From: Floricoccus tropicus
GTDB lineage: Bacteria; Bacillota; Bacilli; Lactobacillales; Streptococcaceae
Assembly (NCBI RefSeq): GCF_001832905.1
Contig: NZ_MKIR01000024.1
Coordinates: 62,001-126,000, forward strand
Direction: 5' to 3'
Length of the DNA: 64,000 nt
In this document: positions 1 to 9,226 of the stretch, in pieces
How the letters are laid out: every line of letters begins with the position of its first letter
Position numbering within the stretch: the stretch's first letter is position 1
Notes under the pieces: generated by a model
The model's input: only the letters and a program-made list of their open reading frames with translations
What the model was told of the DNA's origin: nothing
Databases searched by the model: none
Program-made: the position numbers and the translations under genes

Positions 1-721
1 AAGAAGTTTCAAGGTCGACTTGTGTAAACTCAGGTTGACGGTCTCCACGTAAATCTTCATCACGGAAACATTTAACGATTTGATAATAGCGGTCAAAGCC
101 AGCATTCATTAAAAGTTGTTTTGTTAACTGCGGACTTTGTGGTAGAGCATAGAAATGACCTTCAGAGATACGACTTGGTACAAGATAGTCACGTGCGCCT
201 TCTGGTGTTGATTTAGTAAGTACTGGTGTTTCAACATCAATAAAGTTTAAATCATCAAGATAGTGTCTGATTGATTTTGTGATTTGATGACGAAGTTTGA
301 AGTTCTTAAGCATTTCAGGACGACGAAGGTCAAGGTAACGATATTTAAGACGAGTGTCGTCATTCACAGTTACATCATCTTTAATCTCAAATGGAGTAGT
401 TTTAGCAGTATTTAGAATAGTTAATTCATTTACGGCAAGTTCTACTTGTCCAGTTGGGATATTGTTATTTGCTGATGCGCGTTCAACTACCTCACCTGTA
501 ACTTCAATAACATATTCATTTCTTAAAGATTCGGCATCTTTCATCAAGTCTTCTGATACATTTTCAGGATTGATAACCAATTGCATGATACCTTCACGGT
601 CACGTAAATCAATAAATATTAGTCCACCAAGGTCACGACGACGCCCAACCCATCCTTTAAGAGTGATAGTTTGACCAATATTTTCGCTTCTTACATCACC
701 TGCATACATAGTTCTTTTCAT
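1..721 (-). CDS. aspS: Aspartyl-tRNA synthetase, N-terminal part (cut by window edge)
   Basis: Class II synthetase that charges tRNA-Asp in the cytoplasm. About 240 N-terminal codons are visible of a protein that is usually near 590 residues; the rest lies left of base 1. Translation begins [10 protein letters not shown], followed by the OB-fold anticodon-binding domain ([20 protein letters not shown]) and the start of the catalytic domain ([10 protein letters not shown], then [16 protein letters not shown]). The ATG shares one base with the hisS stop codon (TAATG), so the two synthetases are translationally coupled and transcribed from the T-box-controlled promoter upstream of hisS. Confidence 0.95.
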   Translation of the reverse strand, partial: MKRTMYAGDVRSENIGQTITLKGWVGRRRDLGGLIFIDLRDREGIMQLVINPENVSEDLMKDAESLRNEYVIEVTGEVVERASANNNIPTGQVELAVNELTILNTAKTTPFEIKDDVTVNDDTRLKYRYLDLRRPEMLKNFKLRHQITKSIRHYLDDLNFIDVETPVLTKSTPEGARDYLVPSRISEGHFYALPQSPQLTKQLLMNAGFDRYYQIVKCFRDEDLRGDRQPEFTQVDLETS

Positions 722-2010
722 TATAAAATCTCCTCTAATAATTCATCAAAAATTGGGTTAAAATCTTCATATACATTTTCAAGTGTCGTAGTAACTTCTC
801 TACGATTTTCATTATTTTTAACTATAATATTACCCGTAGTTACTTCTTCTTCCCCTAAAGTGATAATAAGCTTAGCATCATATGCTTCAGCAGACTTGAA
901 TTGGGCTTTAATTTTACGCCCCAGATAATCACGGTCAGCAACAAAACCTTGTTCACGTAAACTTTGAACAACCTTTAATGCTGGGTAATTTGCTTCATCA
1001 CCTAGAACCACAACATAAACATCAAGAGAATTAGCAGTTGGTATTTCGATACCTTGTTCTTCCATAACTAGAAGAAGTCTTTCGATACCCATTCCAAAAC
1101 CAAAACCTGGAGTAAATGGTCCACCAAAATATTCAACGAGACCATCATAACGACCACCAGCACAGATTGTTAACTCCGATCCTTTAACATCAATCATAAA
1201 TTCGAAGATTGTGTCATTGTAATAATCAAGACCACGAACCATATTGTGATCAATTGTATATTCAATATTAAGAGCATCAAGCATTGAACGTACTTGATTA
1301 AAATGATCAAGACTCGCTTCAGTTAAATAATCTAGGACTTTTGGCGCCTCAAGCACGATTTCTTTATCTCTTTTATCTTTACTGTCAAGTATTCGTAAAG
1401 GATTTTCGGTCAGTCTGCGTTTGCTATCATCAGACAATTCTTCTGCATAAGGAGTCAGATAGTCAACCAGTGCTTGACGGTATGCAGCACGACTTTCTTT
1501 GTCACCTAGGCTGTTAAGGTGAAGGCTTACACCCTCTATACCAAGTTGTTCAAAGAATGCTTGAGCCATAGCAATTGTTTCAACGTCAGTAGCTGGATTT
1601 TTTGATCCAAAACACTCTACTCCGATTTGGTGGAATTGACGCATGCGTCCTGCTTGAGGACGCTCATAGCGAAACATTGGTTCAGTATAATAAAGTTTAA
1701 CTGGCTTTTGAACCTCGGGTGCAAACATTTTGTTTTCAACGTAAGAACGGACAACTGGAGCAGTACCTTCTGGGCGAAGTGTTATATGGCGTTCACCTTT
1801 ATCGTAGAAGTCATACATTTCTTTTGTTACGATATCACTGGTATCACCAACAGAACGACTAAATACTTCATAGTGTTCGAAGATTGGAGTACGGATTTCC
1901 TTATAGTTATAGCTTGAAAAAACAAGATTGGCTGTTTCTTCAATGAATTGCCATTTGTTACTTTCAGTAGGGAGTATATCATTTGTCCCTTTTGGTTTTT
2001 GTAGTTTCAT
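721..2010 (-). CDS. hisS: Histidyl-tRNA synthetase
   Basis: Charges tRNA-His; 429 residues, the usual length. The start is set at [14 protein letters not shown] because an AAAGGA ribosome-binding site lies just upstream and the preceding 13 in-frame codons are not conserved family sequence. Class II signatures are visible: motif 2 around [18 protein letters not shown], and the histidine-binding stretches [12 protein letters not shown] and CAGGRYDGL, followed by the C-terminal anticodon-binding domain ([10 protein letters not shown] to the end). It is the first gene of a hisS-aspS operon controlled by a T-box leader. Confidence 0.96.
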   Translation of the reverse strand: MKLQKPKGTNDILPTESNKWQFIEETANLVFSSYNYKEIRTPIFEHYEVFSRSVGDTSDIVTKEMYDFYDKGERHITLRPEGTAPVVRSYVENKMFAPEVQKPVKLYYTEPMFRYERPQAGRMRQFHQIGVECFGSKNPATDVETIAMAQAFFEQLGIEGVSLHLNSLGDKESRAAYRQALVDYLTPYAEELSDDSKRRLTENPLRILDSKDKRDKEIVLEAPKVLDYLTEASLDHFNQVRSMLDALNIEYTIDHNMVRGLDYYNDTIFEFMIDVKGSELTICAGGRYDGLVEYFGGPFTPGFGFGMGIERLLLVMEEQGIEIPTANSLDVYVVVLGDEANYPALKVVQSLREQGFVADRDYLGRKIKAQFKSAEAYDAKLIITLGEEEVTTGNIIVKNNENRREVTTTLENVYEDFNPIFDELLEEIL

Positions 2011-2085
2011 AGATATCCTTTCTGGTAGATATATTTGTTTGCAATTCAAATACTGAGAGATTGTTTCATCTTTTCTTGGGTATAG

Positions 2086-2268
2086 AAAAAGCCCTTGAGA
2101 TTACTCAAGGACGTACATTGACGTGGTGCCACCTTTATTCACAGATAATATCTGCCTCTAAAAGCTATAAGGTTGCTAACCATATCTTACGTCACTTTTT
2201 TCTAATAAATTAGAAACTTATCTCAATGCATTCTCTCAGCTTACTGAATGCTCTCTTTTTCTAGGACT
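2086..2268 (-). promoter_or_regulatory. T-box leader of hisS-aspS
   Basis: On the minus strand the T-box core GGTGGCACCACG lies at 2121-2136. It is followed by a terminator hairpin (CCTTGAG/CTCAAGG, then a T-run) at 2086-2110. A 5' hairpin GCATTC/GAATGC forms part of the upstream leader. Uncharged tRNA binding is expected to favour the antiterminator and allow read-through into hisS. The leader is short (about 180 nt), and I could not assign the specifier codon with confidence. Confidence 0.88.
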
Positions 2269-2269
2269 C

Positions 2270-2298
2270 ATTATAACAAAAGCATTATCATAAAACAA
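2270..2298 (-). promoter_or_regulatory. Promoter of hisS-aspS
   Basis: Read on the minus strand: TTGTTT, a 17-base spacer, then TATAAT. It sits immediately upstream of the T-box leader. Confidence 0.75.
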
Positions 2299-2314
2299 TG
2301 ATAAAATAAGAGCC

Positions 2315-2875
2315 TTATCCATTTTTAACTGATAATATACCTCTAAATGAATTAATGTTTACTAATCCAACAATTACTAGAGAGACAATTGGAATGAAAA
2401 AGGCAAAAATAAAGGCCAGAGCAAAACAACCGTAGAAATTTTTAACCCATTTATTAGTTCTAGGTAAGGTATTTTCCATGTCAGGATTGTCTCTACATAC
2501 TTGTTTATTTAAAACAAAGAAGCTTTCCACCCAAAGAATTTGGAGAAGAAGATAAGTTATCATAGGTAATGTGGCATTGGGTTTTTCACTAATCCAAGAG
2601 GTCGTGAAAGGAACTAAAGTAAGTAGGAAGAGCCAGATACCATTTAATAGGAAAACTTTATTTGAGATGGTTTCAGCATTCTTAAAGGTATTATGGTGAG
2701 AAAACCAAAAAAGATAAATTAAGAAAAAACTAACGATGTAGGCAAAAAGTACATGCCATTCGGAAAGTAGGTTACTTAATTTTACTCCATCGGGTGAGTG
2801 AAGTTCTAATACCATAATTGTTGCGGCTATTGCAATCATTGCATCTGTAAATGCCTCTAAACGTGATTTATTCAT
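2315..2875 (-). CDS. TMEM175-family (DUF1211) membrane protein
   Basis: 186-residue integral membrane protein. It opens with RLEAFTDAMIAIAATIMVLEL, which carries the Arg...Phe-(Ser/Thr)-Asp pore signature of the TMEM175/DUF1211 family. Four or more further hydrophobic helices follow (around residues 40-60, 78-95, 105-120 and 150-175). Members of this family form potassium-permeable channels, so K+ conductance is the likely role, but physiology in lactic acid bacteria is unproven. It is monocistronic and lies between the hisS promoter and the divergent rpmF promoter. Confidence 0.85.
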   Translation of the reverse strand: MNKSRLEAFTDAMIAIAATIMVLELHSPDGVKLSNLLSEWHVLFAYIVSFFLIYLFWFSHHNTFKNAETISNKVFLLNGIWLFLLTLVPFTTSWISEKPNATLPMITYLLLQILWVESFFVLNKQVCRDNPDMENTLPRTNKWVKNFYGCFALAFIFAFFIPIVSLVIVGLVNINSFRGILSVKNG

Positions 2876-2946
2876 AAATATACCTCCAAAATTTCTATTA
2901 AATTATACTATTTTTATTTGTAAAGTAAAAATACTTTACAAAACTC

Positions 2947-2975
2947 TTGTTTTTGTTTAATATTCATGTTAAGAT
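2947..2975 (+). promoter_or_regulatory. Promoter of rpmF-rpmG
   Basis: TTGTTT (2947-2952), 17-base spacer, TAAGAT (2970-2975), about 65 bases before the rpmF ATG. Confidence 0.6.
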
Positions 2976-3039
2976 ACTAAAGTATTGAAATTTAGGATAA
3001 ACCTAATCAAGAAAATATAATTAAAGGAGACATATAAAC

Positions 3040-3210
3040 ATGGCAGTACCAGCACGTCGTACTTCGAAAGCTAAAAAAAATAAACGCCGTACTCACTACA
3101 AAATTTCAGCTCCAACTGTAACTTTTGATGAGACTACAGGTGATTACAACCGTTCACACCGTGTATCTTTAAAAGGATACTACAAAGGTCGTAAAGTTAC
3201 TAAGGATTAA
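3040..3210 (+). CDS. rpmF: Ribosomal protein bL32
   Basis: 56-residue basic protein of the large ribosomal subunit: [20 protein letters not shown], then a short C-terminal part ending GRKVTKD. It contains no cysteine, so this is the zinc-independent form. The start is fixed by the AAAGGAGA ribosome-binding site at 3024-3031. It is co-transcribed with rpmG, 12 bases downstream. Confidence 0.96.
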   Translation: MAVPARRTSKAKKNKRRTHYKISAPTVTFDETTGDYNRSHRVSLKGYYKGRKVTKD

Positions 3211-3222
3211 TAGGAGGCTAAT

Positions 3223-3372
3223 ATGCGCGTAAATATCATTTTAGAATGTAAAGAAACTGGCGAACGTATATATTTGACTTCAAAAAATAAACGTAACACA
3301 CCAGACCGTTTAGAACTTAAAAAATACTCTCCAAAATTACGCAAACGCGTAACTTTCAAGGAAGTTAAATAA
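3223..3372 (+). CDS. rpmG: Ribosomal protein bL33
   Basis: 49-residue large-subunit protein: [17 protein letters not shown], then [19 protein letters not shown]. Only one cysteine remains (residue 9), so the paired zinc-binding cysteines of the C+ form are absent. The start follows a TAGGAGG ribosome-binding site. rpmF-rpmG is a two-gene operon closed by a hairpin terminator. Confidence 0.96.
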   Translation: MRVNIILECKETGERIYLTSKNKRNTPDRLELKKYSPKLRKRVTFKEVK

Positions 3373-3380
3373 TTTATTTT

Positions 3381-3404
3381 AAAACCCTTTCTAAGGGTTT
3401 TTTT
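3381..3404 (+). terminator. Terminator of rpmF-rpmG
   Basis: AAACCCTT-tct-AAGGGTTT hairpin followed by a T-run. Confidence 0.9.
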
Positions 3405-3561
3405 CATTACTAAAAATTTTAATGAAAATATTTATACAGTAAAATGTTATTTTGATCAAATTATGCTATAATTTTAGCTAGTAATTTTCATAAATTATAA
3501 TTGATAAATCTATGATTAAATAACACTTATTGTTTTATAATAAATTTTTAGGAGCTTTTAG

Positions 3562-4005
3562 ATGACAGTCTATTCATATGAATATTTTAAAAATCTAGCA
3601 GAGACCAATATTAATTATTATCATGTCTTCTATGCAATTGCAGGGGTTGCTTTTGTAATCTTACTTTTTTTGCGTCTTCGTTCACATATTGCGGGACGTC
3701 ATAGGGACTTGTTAATTATTATTGGTTTATCTTTTTTCATTATTTCAGGTATTCAATACTCAAATTACACAAATGGTAAGACAAGTACTAACAATGCCAA
3801 GAATATGATAACATTCCTGGATTCTGTAAGTGATAACATGCATAGCAATATTAATAATGTCTATGTAAATCAGACTTCAATGAAAGAAGGGATGGTAATA
3901 AAAGTAAATGATAAGTTTTATAAAGTGACCTTTAATAATGACTACTCTTCATATTTACTTGATGAAACATATTTACTACAAAGAGGGGAGCTAGATATCA
4001 AATGA
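3562..4005 (+). CDS. DUF3290 family membrane protein
   Basis: 147 residues. It has two N-terminal membrane helices (about 20-38 and 48-64) and an outward or cytoplasmic C-terminal domain ending DEVYLLQRG-like (LDETYLLQRGELDIK). The resemblance is to the DUF3290 family of lactic acid bacteria, known only as the partner of a DUF421 protein. The stop overlaps the start of the next gene by four bases (ATGA), so the pair is translationally coupled and probably forms a complex. No biochemical role is established. Confidence 0.75.
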   Translation: MTVYSYEYFKNLAETNINYYHVFYAIAGVAFVILLFLRLRSHIAGRHRDLLIIIGLSFFIISGIQYSNYTNGKTSTNNAKNMITFLDSVSDNMHSNINNVYVNQTSMKEGMVIKVNDKFYKVTFNNDYSSYLLDETYLLQRGELDIK

Positions 4006-4727
4006 ATTATTATGAAACTTTCCTAAAGCTAGCAATCGGTATGATAGGGTTAATCGTCCAAATAAATCTTTTTGGTAAGGGAAATCTTGCTCCTAATAAT
4101 GCCATTGACCTTATTCAAAATTACATCTTAGGTGGTATCATCGGTGCAGTTATTTATAATCCAGATATTACGGCATTCCAATTTGTCCTTGTACTGATGA
4201 TTTGGACTCTCATTGTTTTCTTATTTAAGTACGCTAAAGACCATAGCTATATTATAAAAAATATAATTGATGGTCGACCTGTTATTTTGATTGAAGATGG
4301 TAAAATCAAAGTTGACGAGGCAATGCGACTAGGGCTTGCGGCAGATGATTTAATGCTTCAATTAAGACAAAGTGGTGTAACTAACTTAGAACAAGTCCAT
4401 TACGCAATAAGAGAGCAAAATGGTCAAATTACTTTAATCAAGTATGATGATAATGACTTCTACTTACCTGTCATTACTAATGGAAATGTAAATAATCATG
4501 TCTTACAACTTATAGGTCGTGATAGGGATTGGATTGAATATGAAATGAAAAGGCAGATGGTAAAATTACGAAATGTTTATCTTGCTGAGTACATTGATGG
4601 AGAAGTAAGTTTTACTCTATACAAAGATACATTAAAACACGATCTGTGGTTAAAACAGAATGCTCGACTAAAGGAAAAGAAAGAAGCTATTCTTGATGAA
4701 GCAAAGCAGATACTCGAAGATGATTAA
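4002..4727 (+). CDS. DUF421 (YetF-like) membrane protein
   Basis: 241 residues: three N-terminal membrane helices (about 8-25, 38-55, 60-77) followed by the soluble YetF-type domain, recognisable by GRPVILIEDGKI and the DDLMLQLRQSGVTNLEQV stretch. The family is widespread in Firmicutes and linked to the cell envelope or sporulation; its function in cocci is unknown. It is coupled to the DUF3290 gene upstream and ends before a strong hairpin. Confidence 0.85.
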   Translation: MNYYETFLKLAIGMIGLIVQINLFGKGNLAPNNAIDLIQNYILGGIIGAVIYNPDITAFQFVLVLMIWTLIVFLFKYAKDHSYIIKNIIDGRPVILIEDGKIKVDEAMRLGLAADDLMLQLRQSGVTNLEQVHYAIREQNGQITLIKYDDNDFYLPVITNGNVNNHVLQLIGRDRDWIEYEMKRQMVKLRNVYLAEYIDGEVSFTLYKDTLKHDLWLKQNARLKEKKEAILDEAKQILEDD

Positions 4728-4728
4728 A

Positions 4729-4772
4729 AAACAAAAAGAATTGTAGGAGTAATTTACAATTCTTTTTGTTTT
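4729..4772. terminator. Bidirectional terminator
   Basis: Long hairpin AACAAAAAGAATTGTA / TACAATTCTTTTTGTT between convergent genes, with A and T tracts on its two sides. A second inverted repeat (GTTTACATT/AATGTAAAC, about 4780-4809) lies between it and the minus-strand DJ-1 gene. Confidence 0.8.
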
Positions 4773-4810
4773 TCATTTATGTTTACATTGAAATTTACAA
4801 TAATGTAAAC

Positions 4811-5488
4811 TTATTTTATTTCTTCAATAAGTAATTTTGCTACTGCGCGTGGAGAAAATGGATTTTGACCAGTAATCAACCTTTGGTCATATACTGCAAA
4901 TTCCTTATAGGCTCTTTTTTTCTGGAAATTAGCACCATGTTTAGTCGCAACTTCTTCATTTAAAAATGGTACGATTGATTTTTTGCCAGCTAAAACTTCT
5001 TCAGAAGTTGTAAATCCAGTGATTTTTTTACCTTTAATAAGATATTCATCATTTTCATCTTTAATATTTAGAAGACCAGCAATTCCATGACAGACTGAAG
5101 TTATATAGCCACCATCATTGTAAATTGATAAGGCAATCTCCTGTAATTCATGGTTATTTGGAAAATCCCACATTACACCATGGCCACCAGTATAGTAAAT
5201 GACAAAATAATCAGATGGATTAATATCAGATGGTTTAAGGGAGTTAGTAAGTGCTCGCTTTTGAAAATCAGGTCTTTCATAATATGAAAGAATAGAATCA
5301 TCAACATATTTCATACTTCGAGGGTCTAAAGGTACAAATCCTCCTTTGGGGCTGACATAGTCTACTTCAATTCCTTCATTTTCTAATTCTTCAATGAATT
5401 CGGTAGCTTCACCCAACCATAAACCAGTGGCTTCAGCAGTTTCCCCGTAACGAGTTTCATTTGTTAAAACAATTAAGGCTTTTTTCAT
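4811..5488 (-). CDS. DJ-1/PfpI superfamily protein (Hsp31-like, type 1 glutamine amidotransferase fold)
   Basis: 225 residues. The nucleophile elbow is the SVCHG motif (Cys about residue 133 followed by His), and the upstream GGHGVMWDF loop is typical of the Hsp31/glyoxalase III branch of the DJ-1 superfamily. Likely activities are protein or nucleotide deglycation, or glutathione-independent methylglyoxal detoxification; the sequence does not distinguish these. The ATG overlaps the stop of the ArsR-type regulator gene (ATGA), so the two form a co-regulated operon. Confidence 0.8.
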   Translation of the reverse strand: MKKALIVLTNETRYGETAEATGLWLGEATEFIEELENEGIEVDYVSPKGGFVPLDPRSMKYVDDSILSYYERPDFQKRALTNSLKPSDINPSDYFVIYYTGGHGVMWDFPNNHELQEIALSIYNDGGYITSVCHGIAGLLNIKDENDEYLIKGKKITGFTTSEEVLAGKKSIVPFLNEEVATKHGANFQKKRAYKEFAVYDQRLITGQNPFSPRAVAKLLIEEIK

Positions 5489-5820
5489 TTTTTATCCCTT
5501 TTTCTAATAACTTCTTTTATATCATTAATAAACATTTCCATCTTGTCAATCTCAACAAAATCGTGAGAAAGAAAATAGTAATTTTTAGTACCAACACGAG
5601 AGTAATCAACGACATGTGCATCTTTTAAAATCTTTAAATGATGTGAGATAGCAGGACGCGATAGTTGAGTAACCTCAGTTAGATCATTTACACGTAAACC
5701 ATCACATGCCTTATCTTCCAAAAGTGCTAGAATAATAGCCTGTCTTTTTTCATGTCCTACTGCTACCAGGAATTCCCTTAGTCCGTCAAAATCCTTTTTA
5801 AGTTTTTTTAAGTCTTCCAT
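5485..5820 (-). CDS. ArsR-family winged-helix repressor
   Basis: 111 residues. The winged HTH occupies about residues 20-90, with recognition region TQLSRPAISHHLKILKDAHVVDYSRVGTKNYY split over helix and wing. No cysteine metal-binding motif is visible on the recognition helix, so it may sense something other than arsenic-type metals. It is the promoter-proximal gene of the pair with the DJ-1 protein and probably represses its own operon; an inverted repeat TGGTT/AACCA at 5840-5859, just upstream of its start, is a candidate operator. Confidence 0.85.
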   Translation of the reverse strand: MEDLKKLKKDFDGLREFLVAVGHEKRQAIILALLEDKACDGLRVNDLTEVTQLSRPAISHHLKILKDAHVVDYSRVGTKNYYFLSHDFVEIDKMEMFINDIKEVIRKRDKK

Positions 5821-5959
5821 AATTACCTCTTAATTTAATTGGTTGATATTTTTAAACCATTTAATCATATACTAACTTAACTGTCAATTTATAAGATTTT
5901 GAGAATATAGATAATCTTTCATATGCTATAATTGACAGTGCGAAAGGTGGTGAATTTAG

Positions 5960-6892
5960 ATGGAAATCAATAAAATCTTGTCAGAAATTCCTTCAAGTGA
6001 AAGTTGGAAGGTAATTGAAGAGATAAAATATGGTTGGTCAGAAGATAGAAAATTCTATGTTGAAACCGAGGATATGCAAAAGTTGTTAGTTAGGTTAATA
6101 CCAATTAGCTATGAAGAAATTTATAATGATACGAAAATTCAATACGAATTTATCAAAGAATGTAATAAACTTGATATCAAAGCGTGTAAAGCTATTGATT
6201 TTGAAAAAGTTAACGATGAACCATATCTTTATATGATATTATCATATGTTGAAGGTGAGCCATTAGAGAACATGCTGACAAATTTATCAAATGAAGAACA
6301 GTATCATTGTGGTAGTCAAGCAGGTAGAAGTTTACGAAAAATCCATGATTTAGATTATGGAGAGCAATTTGATGGTAAGGCAAAATTACAGAGATATTTT
6401 GATAGAAAAAAGATGCAACTGGAAAACTATACTAAGTCTGAATTACGCCTTGAAAACGATGAGGAAATAATAGAATTTGTATCTAAAACCTTACCTGATG
6501 TAATTTATAGACCAACTACGTTTTTACATGGAGATTATCATCTCGGTAATCTTATATATACACCAAATGGAGATGTTGGAGTGATTGATTTTAATGCCTC
6601 CGAATTGGGCGATAGATATGAGGATTTTTACAGGTTAGAGATCTTATTTGGGAGTAAATTTTTTATTAGAGGGTTGATAGACGCTTATTTTGAAATAGAA
6701 AAAGAAATACCAGACGAATTTTGGAAAATGTTTAAATTCTATAATTTACATGCTGCTTTGTGTGCAATATTATGGGCCAATAATTATTCTAGTGAAGAAG
6801 CTGAGAAGATGTCTAAGCGTTCAATACGAACATTAGAACACTATGAACACGGCAAATTATTAATTCCATCATGGTATGAAAGGAAAGAGTAG
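5960..6892 (+). CDS. Phosphotransferase of the aminoglycoside phosphotransferase/choline kinase fold
   Basis: 310 residues. The catalytic loop FLHGDYHLGNLIY (residues about 193-205) and the metal-binding GVIDFNASELGDRYEDF stretch are the Brenner motif and DFG-equivalent of the APH family. This indicates ATP-dependent phosphorylation of a small hydroxylated molecule, but the substrate cannot be read from sequence and antibiotic resistance should not be assumed. The ribosome-binding site AAAGGTGG lies in front. The stop abuts the first metallophosphoesterase ATG with no gap, which suggests a phosphorylation/dephosphorylation operon. Confidence 0.8.
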   Translation: MEINKILSEIPSSESWKVIEEIKYGWSEDRKFYVETEDMQKLLVRLIPISYEEIYNDTKIQYEFIKECNKLDIKACKAIDFEKVNDEPYLYMILSYVEGEPLENMLTNLSNEEQYHCGSQAGRSLRKIHDLDYGEQFDGKAKLQRYFDRKKMQLENYTKSELRLENDEEIIEFVSKTLPDVIYRPTTFLHGDYHLGNLIYTPNGDVGVIDFNASELGDRYEDFYRLEILFGSKFFIRGLIDAYFEIEKEIPDEFWKMFKFYNLHAALCAILWANNYSSEEAEKMSKRSIRTLEHYEHGKLLIPSWYERKE

Positions 6893-7774
6893 ATGCAAAA
6901 AATAGCAATACTTTCTGATGTGCATGGAAATGTCACTGCTTTACAAGAAGTTGTCAATGATGTAAAGAAAGAAAAGTGCACTGAAACATGGTACATAGGA
7001 GATTTGATGAGGCCAGGCCCTGGTGTCAATGATTTAATTGATCTTCTTAAATCAATAAATATGACTGCTTTTGTTCGCGGAAACTGGGACGATGTAGTTC
7101 TTGATTCTCTAAAAGGAATATCTCAAGGAAAGAAAATTTCTCCTGATAATCCTGAAATTGTATATGTGACTATTTTAAATAAATATGTTTTAGAAAATAT
7201 CAGTCCTGAAAACTTAAAGCTTCTGGAAGATACCAAATTAAGAGAGGTTAAAGAAATTGAGGGTTTGAAGATTTCTTTAACACATAATTTACCACAGGAT
7301 GCTTATGGAGGGGATCTTTGGATTACAAATCCAACTGAAAATTTTGATAAGCTATTTACAAATGAGGAAGGACAAATTGATGAGGATATTGATATTGCAG
7401 TGATTGGTCATACCCATCGTCAACTTATGAGATATTCTACCAAGGAACAATTGATAATAAATCCTGGGTCTGTTGGAATGCCTTTTTCCCGTCGTGAGAA
7501 GTTTCAAGAGAATTTGGATGCTAATTATACAATTTTAGAGATTGAAAACGGTAAAATTTGTGGTGTAAATTTCAAGAGGGTTCCTTATGACCATGATATT
7601 GAACTTGAACTGGCAAAGGAGAGAAATCTGCCTTATAATGAGTTGTACAAATTACAGATGGAGACTGGTGAACCTCATATCCACGATGTTGATATGCTAA
7701 TTGATGTCAATGAAAAATATGGATATAGGGAGCAAGTTGTAGATTTTTTGGATGATTTGAATTTAGATGATTGA
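6893..7774 (+). CDS. Calcineurin-like metallophosphoesterase, copy 1
   Basis: 293 residues. All metal-binding blocks are present: ILSDVHGNVTAL (D-x-H), WYIGDL (GD), FVRGNWDD (GN-D), LTHNLP (H) and GHTHRQ (GHxH). This is a cytoplasmic phosphodiesterase or phosphatase of the YfcE-like class. It directly follows the APH-fold kinase gene and precedes a second copy with closely similar DNA (for example almost unbroken identity through the first 40 codons), so the two arose by tandem duplication. Confidence 0.88.
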   Translation: MQKIAILSDVHGNVTALQEVVNDVKKEKCTETWYIGDLMRPGPGVNDLIDLLKSINMTAFVRGNWDDVVLDSLKGISQGKKISPDNPEIVYVTILNKYVLENISPENLKLLEDTKLREVKEIEGLKISLTHNLPQDAYGGDLWITNPTENFDKLFTNEEGQIDEDIDIAVIGHTHRQLMRYSTKEQLIINPGSVGMPFSRREKFQENLDANYTILEIENGKICGVNFKRVPYDHDIELELAKERNLPYNELYKLQMETGEPHIHDVDMLIDVNEKYGYREQVVDFLDDLNLDD

Positions 7775-7789
7775 GGTGTGGATTAATAT

Positions 7790-8608
7790 ATGAAACATAA
7801 GATAGCAATTCTTTCTGATGTTCATGGTAATGTAACTGCTTTACAGGAAGTTGTCAATGATGTAAAGAAAGAAGGCTGTACAGAATCGTGGTATATGGGT
7901 GATTTGATAATGCCTGGCTCTGGTACAGATGATTTACTCAGTTTGTTGAAGGAGATAAATACGACAACATATGTTTTAGGAAATTGGGATTCTTATTTAT
8001 TTGAGAGTGATGAACCTGATAGATATGACGATCCTCAGTATGTATATTTTTCGACATTAATTGATTATGTAAAACAAAATATGAATACTGAAGGCATTGA
8101 TTTTATTAGGTCATGGCCCATGCAAGTCATTAAACATGTTGGTCCATTGACTATTTCTCTTAGTCATAATCTGCCAGATAAAAATTATGGTCATGATTTG
8201 AGACCAATGAATAACACTGAAAACTTTGAAGAGTTATTTACTGCAGATGATTCAATTGATATAGCAATTGTTGGTCATACACATAGACAATTTATGCGTC
8301 CTACTACGGGAGGTCAGATAGTTTTAAATCCAGGTGCTGTCGGGCAACCATTTTCGGATCGAGCAAAATTGTTTTCTGATTTAAGATCTAGGTATTTAAT
8401 TCTTGAAATTGATGAAACAGGTCTTGCTGATGTAGACTTTAGACGTGTACAATATGATCGTCATGCTGAATTTGAACTTGCTAAAACACGGAAGTTACCT
8501 TATATTGAATTATATGCAAAGCAAATGGATACTGGGATTACTTATACCCATGATCGTGATGTATTAAAAGAGCTTAATGACAAGCATGGTTATAGTTCAT
8601 TTGAATAA
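7790..8608 (+). CDS. Calcineurin-like metallophosphoesterase, copy 2
   Basis: 272 residues, paralogue of the preceding gene. It carries the same blocks: ILSDVHGNVTAL, WYMGDL, LGNWDS, LSHNLP and GHTHRQFMRP. The two copies differ mainly in a linker (copy 2 has lost about 20 residues around 85-110) and in the tail. GNWDD in copy 1 is GNWDS here, a change next to the conserved Asn that could alter substrate choice. The 15-base gap keeps it in the same operon. Confidence 0.88.
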   Translation: MKHKIAILSDVHGNVTALQEVVNDVKKEGCTESWYMGDLIMPGSGTDDLLSLLKEINTTTYVLGNWDSYLFESDEPDRYDDPQYVYFSTLIDYVKQNMNTEGIDFIRSWPMQVIKHVGPLTISLSHNLPDKNYGHDLRPMNNTENFEELFTADDSIDIAIVGHTHRQFMRPTTGGQIVLNPGAVGQPFSDRAKLFSDLRSRYLILEIDETGLADVDFRRVQYDRHAEFELAKTRKLPYIELYAKQMDTGITYTHDRDVLKELNDKHGYSSFE

Positions 8609-8637
8609 AAAAATATTAATTTAGGAGATGAAAAGAA

Positions 8638-8826
8638 ATGAATAAGGAAGAATTACAAGCAAGGATTCGCAAGGAATTGAAGATGCCATATTTTAAGGCA
8701 CAGGTTTCTGACGATATTGATTTTACAGAGGATGAATATCAAGAATTTAAGAATAATTTGATTTCTTATTATAAGGACTATGTTCAAGATATTGATATTG
8801 ATTTTCAAGGTGGGCTTGAGGGATAA
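8638..8826 (+). CDS. Small acidic hypothetical protein
   Basis: 62 residues, MNKEELQARIRKELKMPYFK then an acidic tail rich in Asp and Glu. It has a good ribosome-binding site (TTTAGGAGATG) and a normal position 29 bases after the second phosphoesterase, so it is probably the last gene of that operon. No membrane segment, signal peptide or recognised domain was seen. It could be a small regulatory partner of the phosphoesterases; that is only positional inference. Confidence 0.6.
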   Translation: MNKEELQARIRKELKMPYFKAQVSDDIDFTEDEYQEFKNNLISYYKDYVQDIDIDFQGGLEG

Positions 8827-8874
8827 GTGTATAAAAGTAGGTTAAAATTTTGATCAATTTGCTTTTTCTTTTTA

Positions 8875-8902
8875 GATTTCTCTTTTTTAGAGAAATTTTT
8901 TT
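8875..8902 (+). terminator. Terminator of the kinase/phosphoesterase operon
   Basis: ATTTCTC-ttttta-GAGAAAT hairpin with a long T-run. Confidence 0.75.
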
Positions 8903-9226
8903 ATTTTTTTTATTGTATTAAGCTTAATAACATAGTAAAATATAATTAACGAACTTTATGATGAATCTAAGATAACTTTGTTCGGATTTTATGGAGATTA
9001 AAAAGAATATTGATGTATTATTTTAAATTTTCAGACCATTTTGAATAATATTTGATTGTTTTCGTTAATAGGTTAAAAAGTAAGAAGGAGTACCATATAT
9101 AAAATAATTTAGTAAAGTAGAATTACTAGTATATAGTAGGATGGAGATAGTAAATTTATTATATTTTAATAGTTTACTAAAAGTGATTGAAGTTAATTTT
9201 TGAAAAATAGAGGAGAAATTCAAAAA
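8903..9226 (+). other. Gene-free region upstream of phnD with two inverted repeats
   Basis: About 320 AT-rich bases without a credible gene. Two inverted repeats stand out: TTAACGAA near 8947 with TTCGTTAA near 9061, and TAGTAAA (9148-9154) with TTTACTA (9173-9179), the latter just before the phnD ribosome-binding site. They are candidate operators for the transporter operon. I could not fix a promoter because several TATAAT-like strings overlap. Confidence 0.4.

Noticed and set aside
2111-2265. Assignment of a His or Asp specifier codon in the hisS T-box
   Set aside because: Several candidate triplets exist, and I could not fold stem I reliably enough to choose one.
3207-3407. Open frame on the minus strand
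   Set aside because: It is the antisense of rpmG and its terminator.
5960-6892. Annotation as an aminoglycoside resistance gene
   Set aside because: Only the general kinase motifs are seen. Sequence similarity to resistance enzymes was not apparent, and the operon context suggests a metabolic role.
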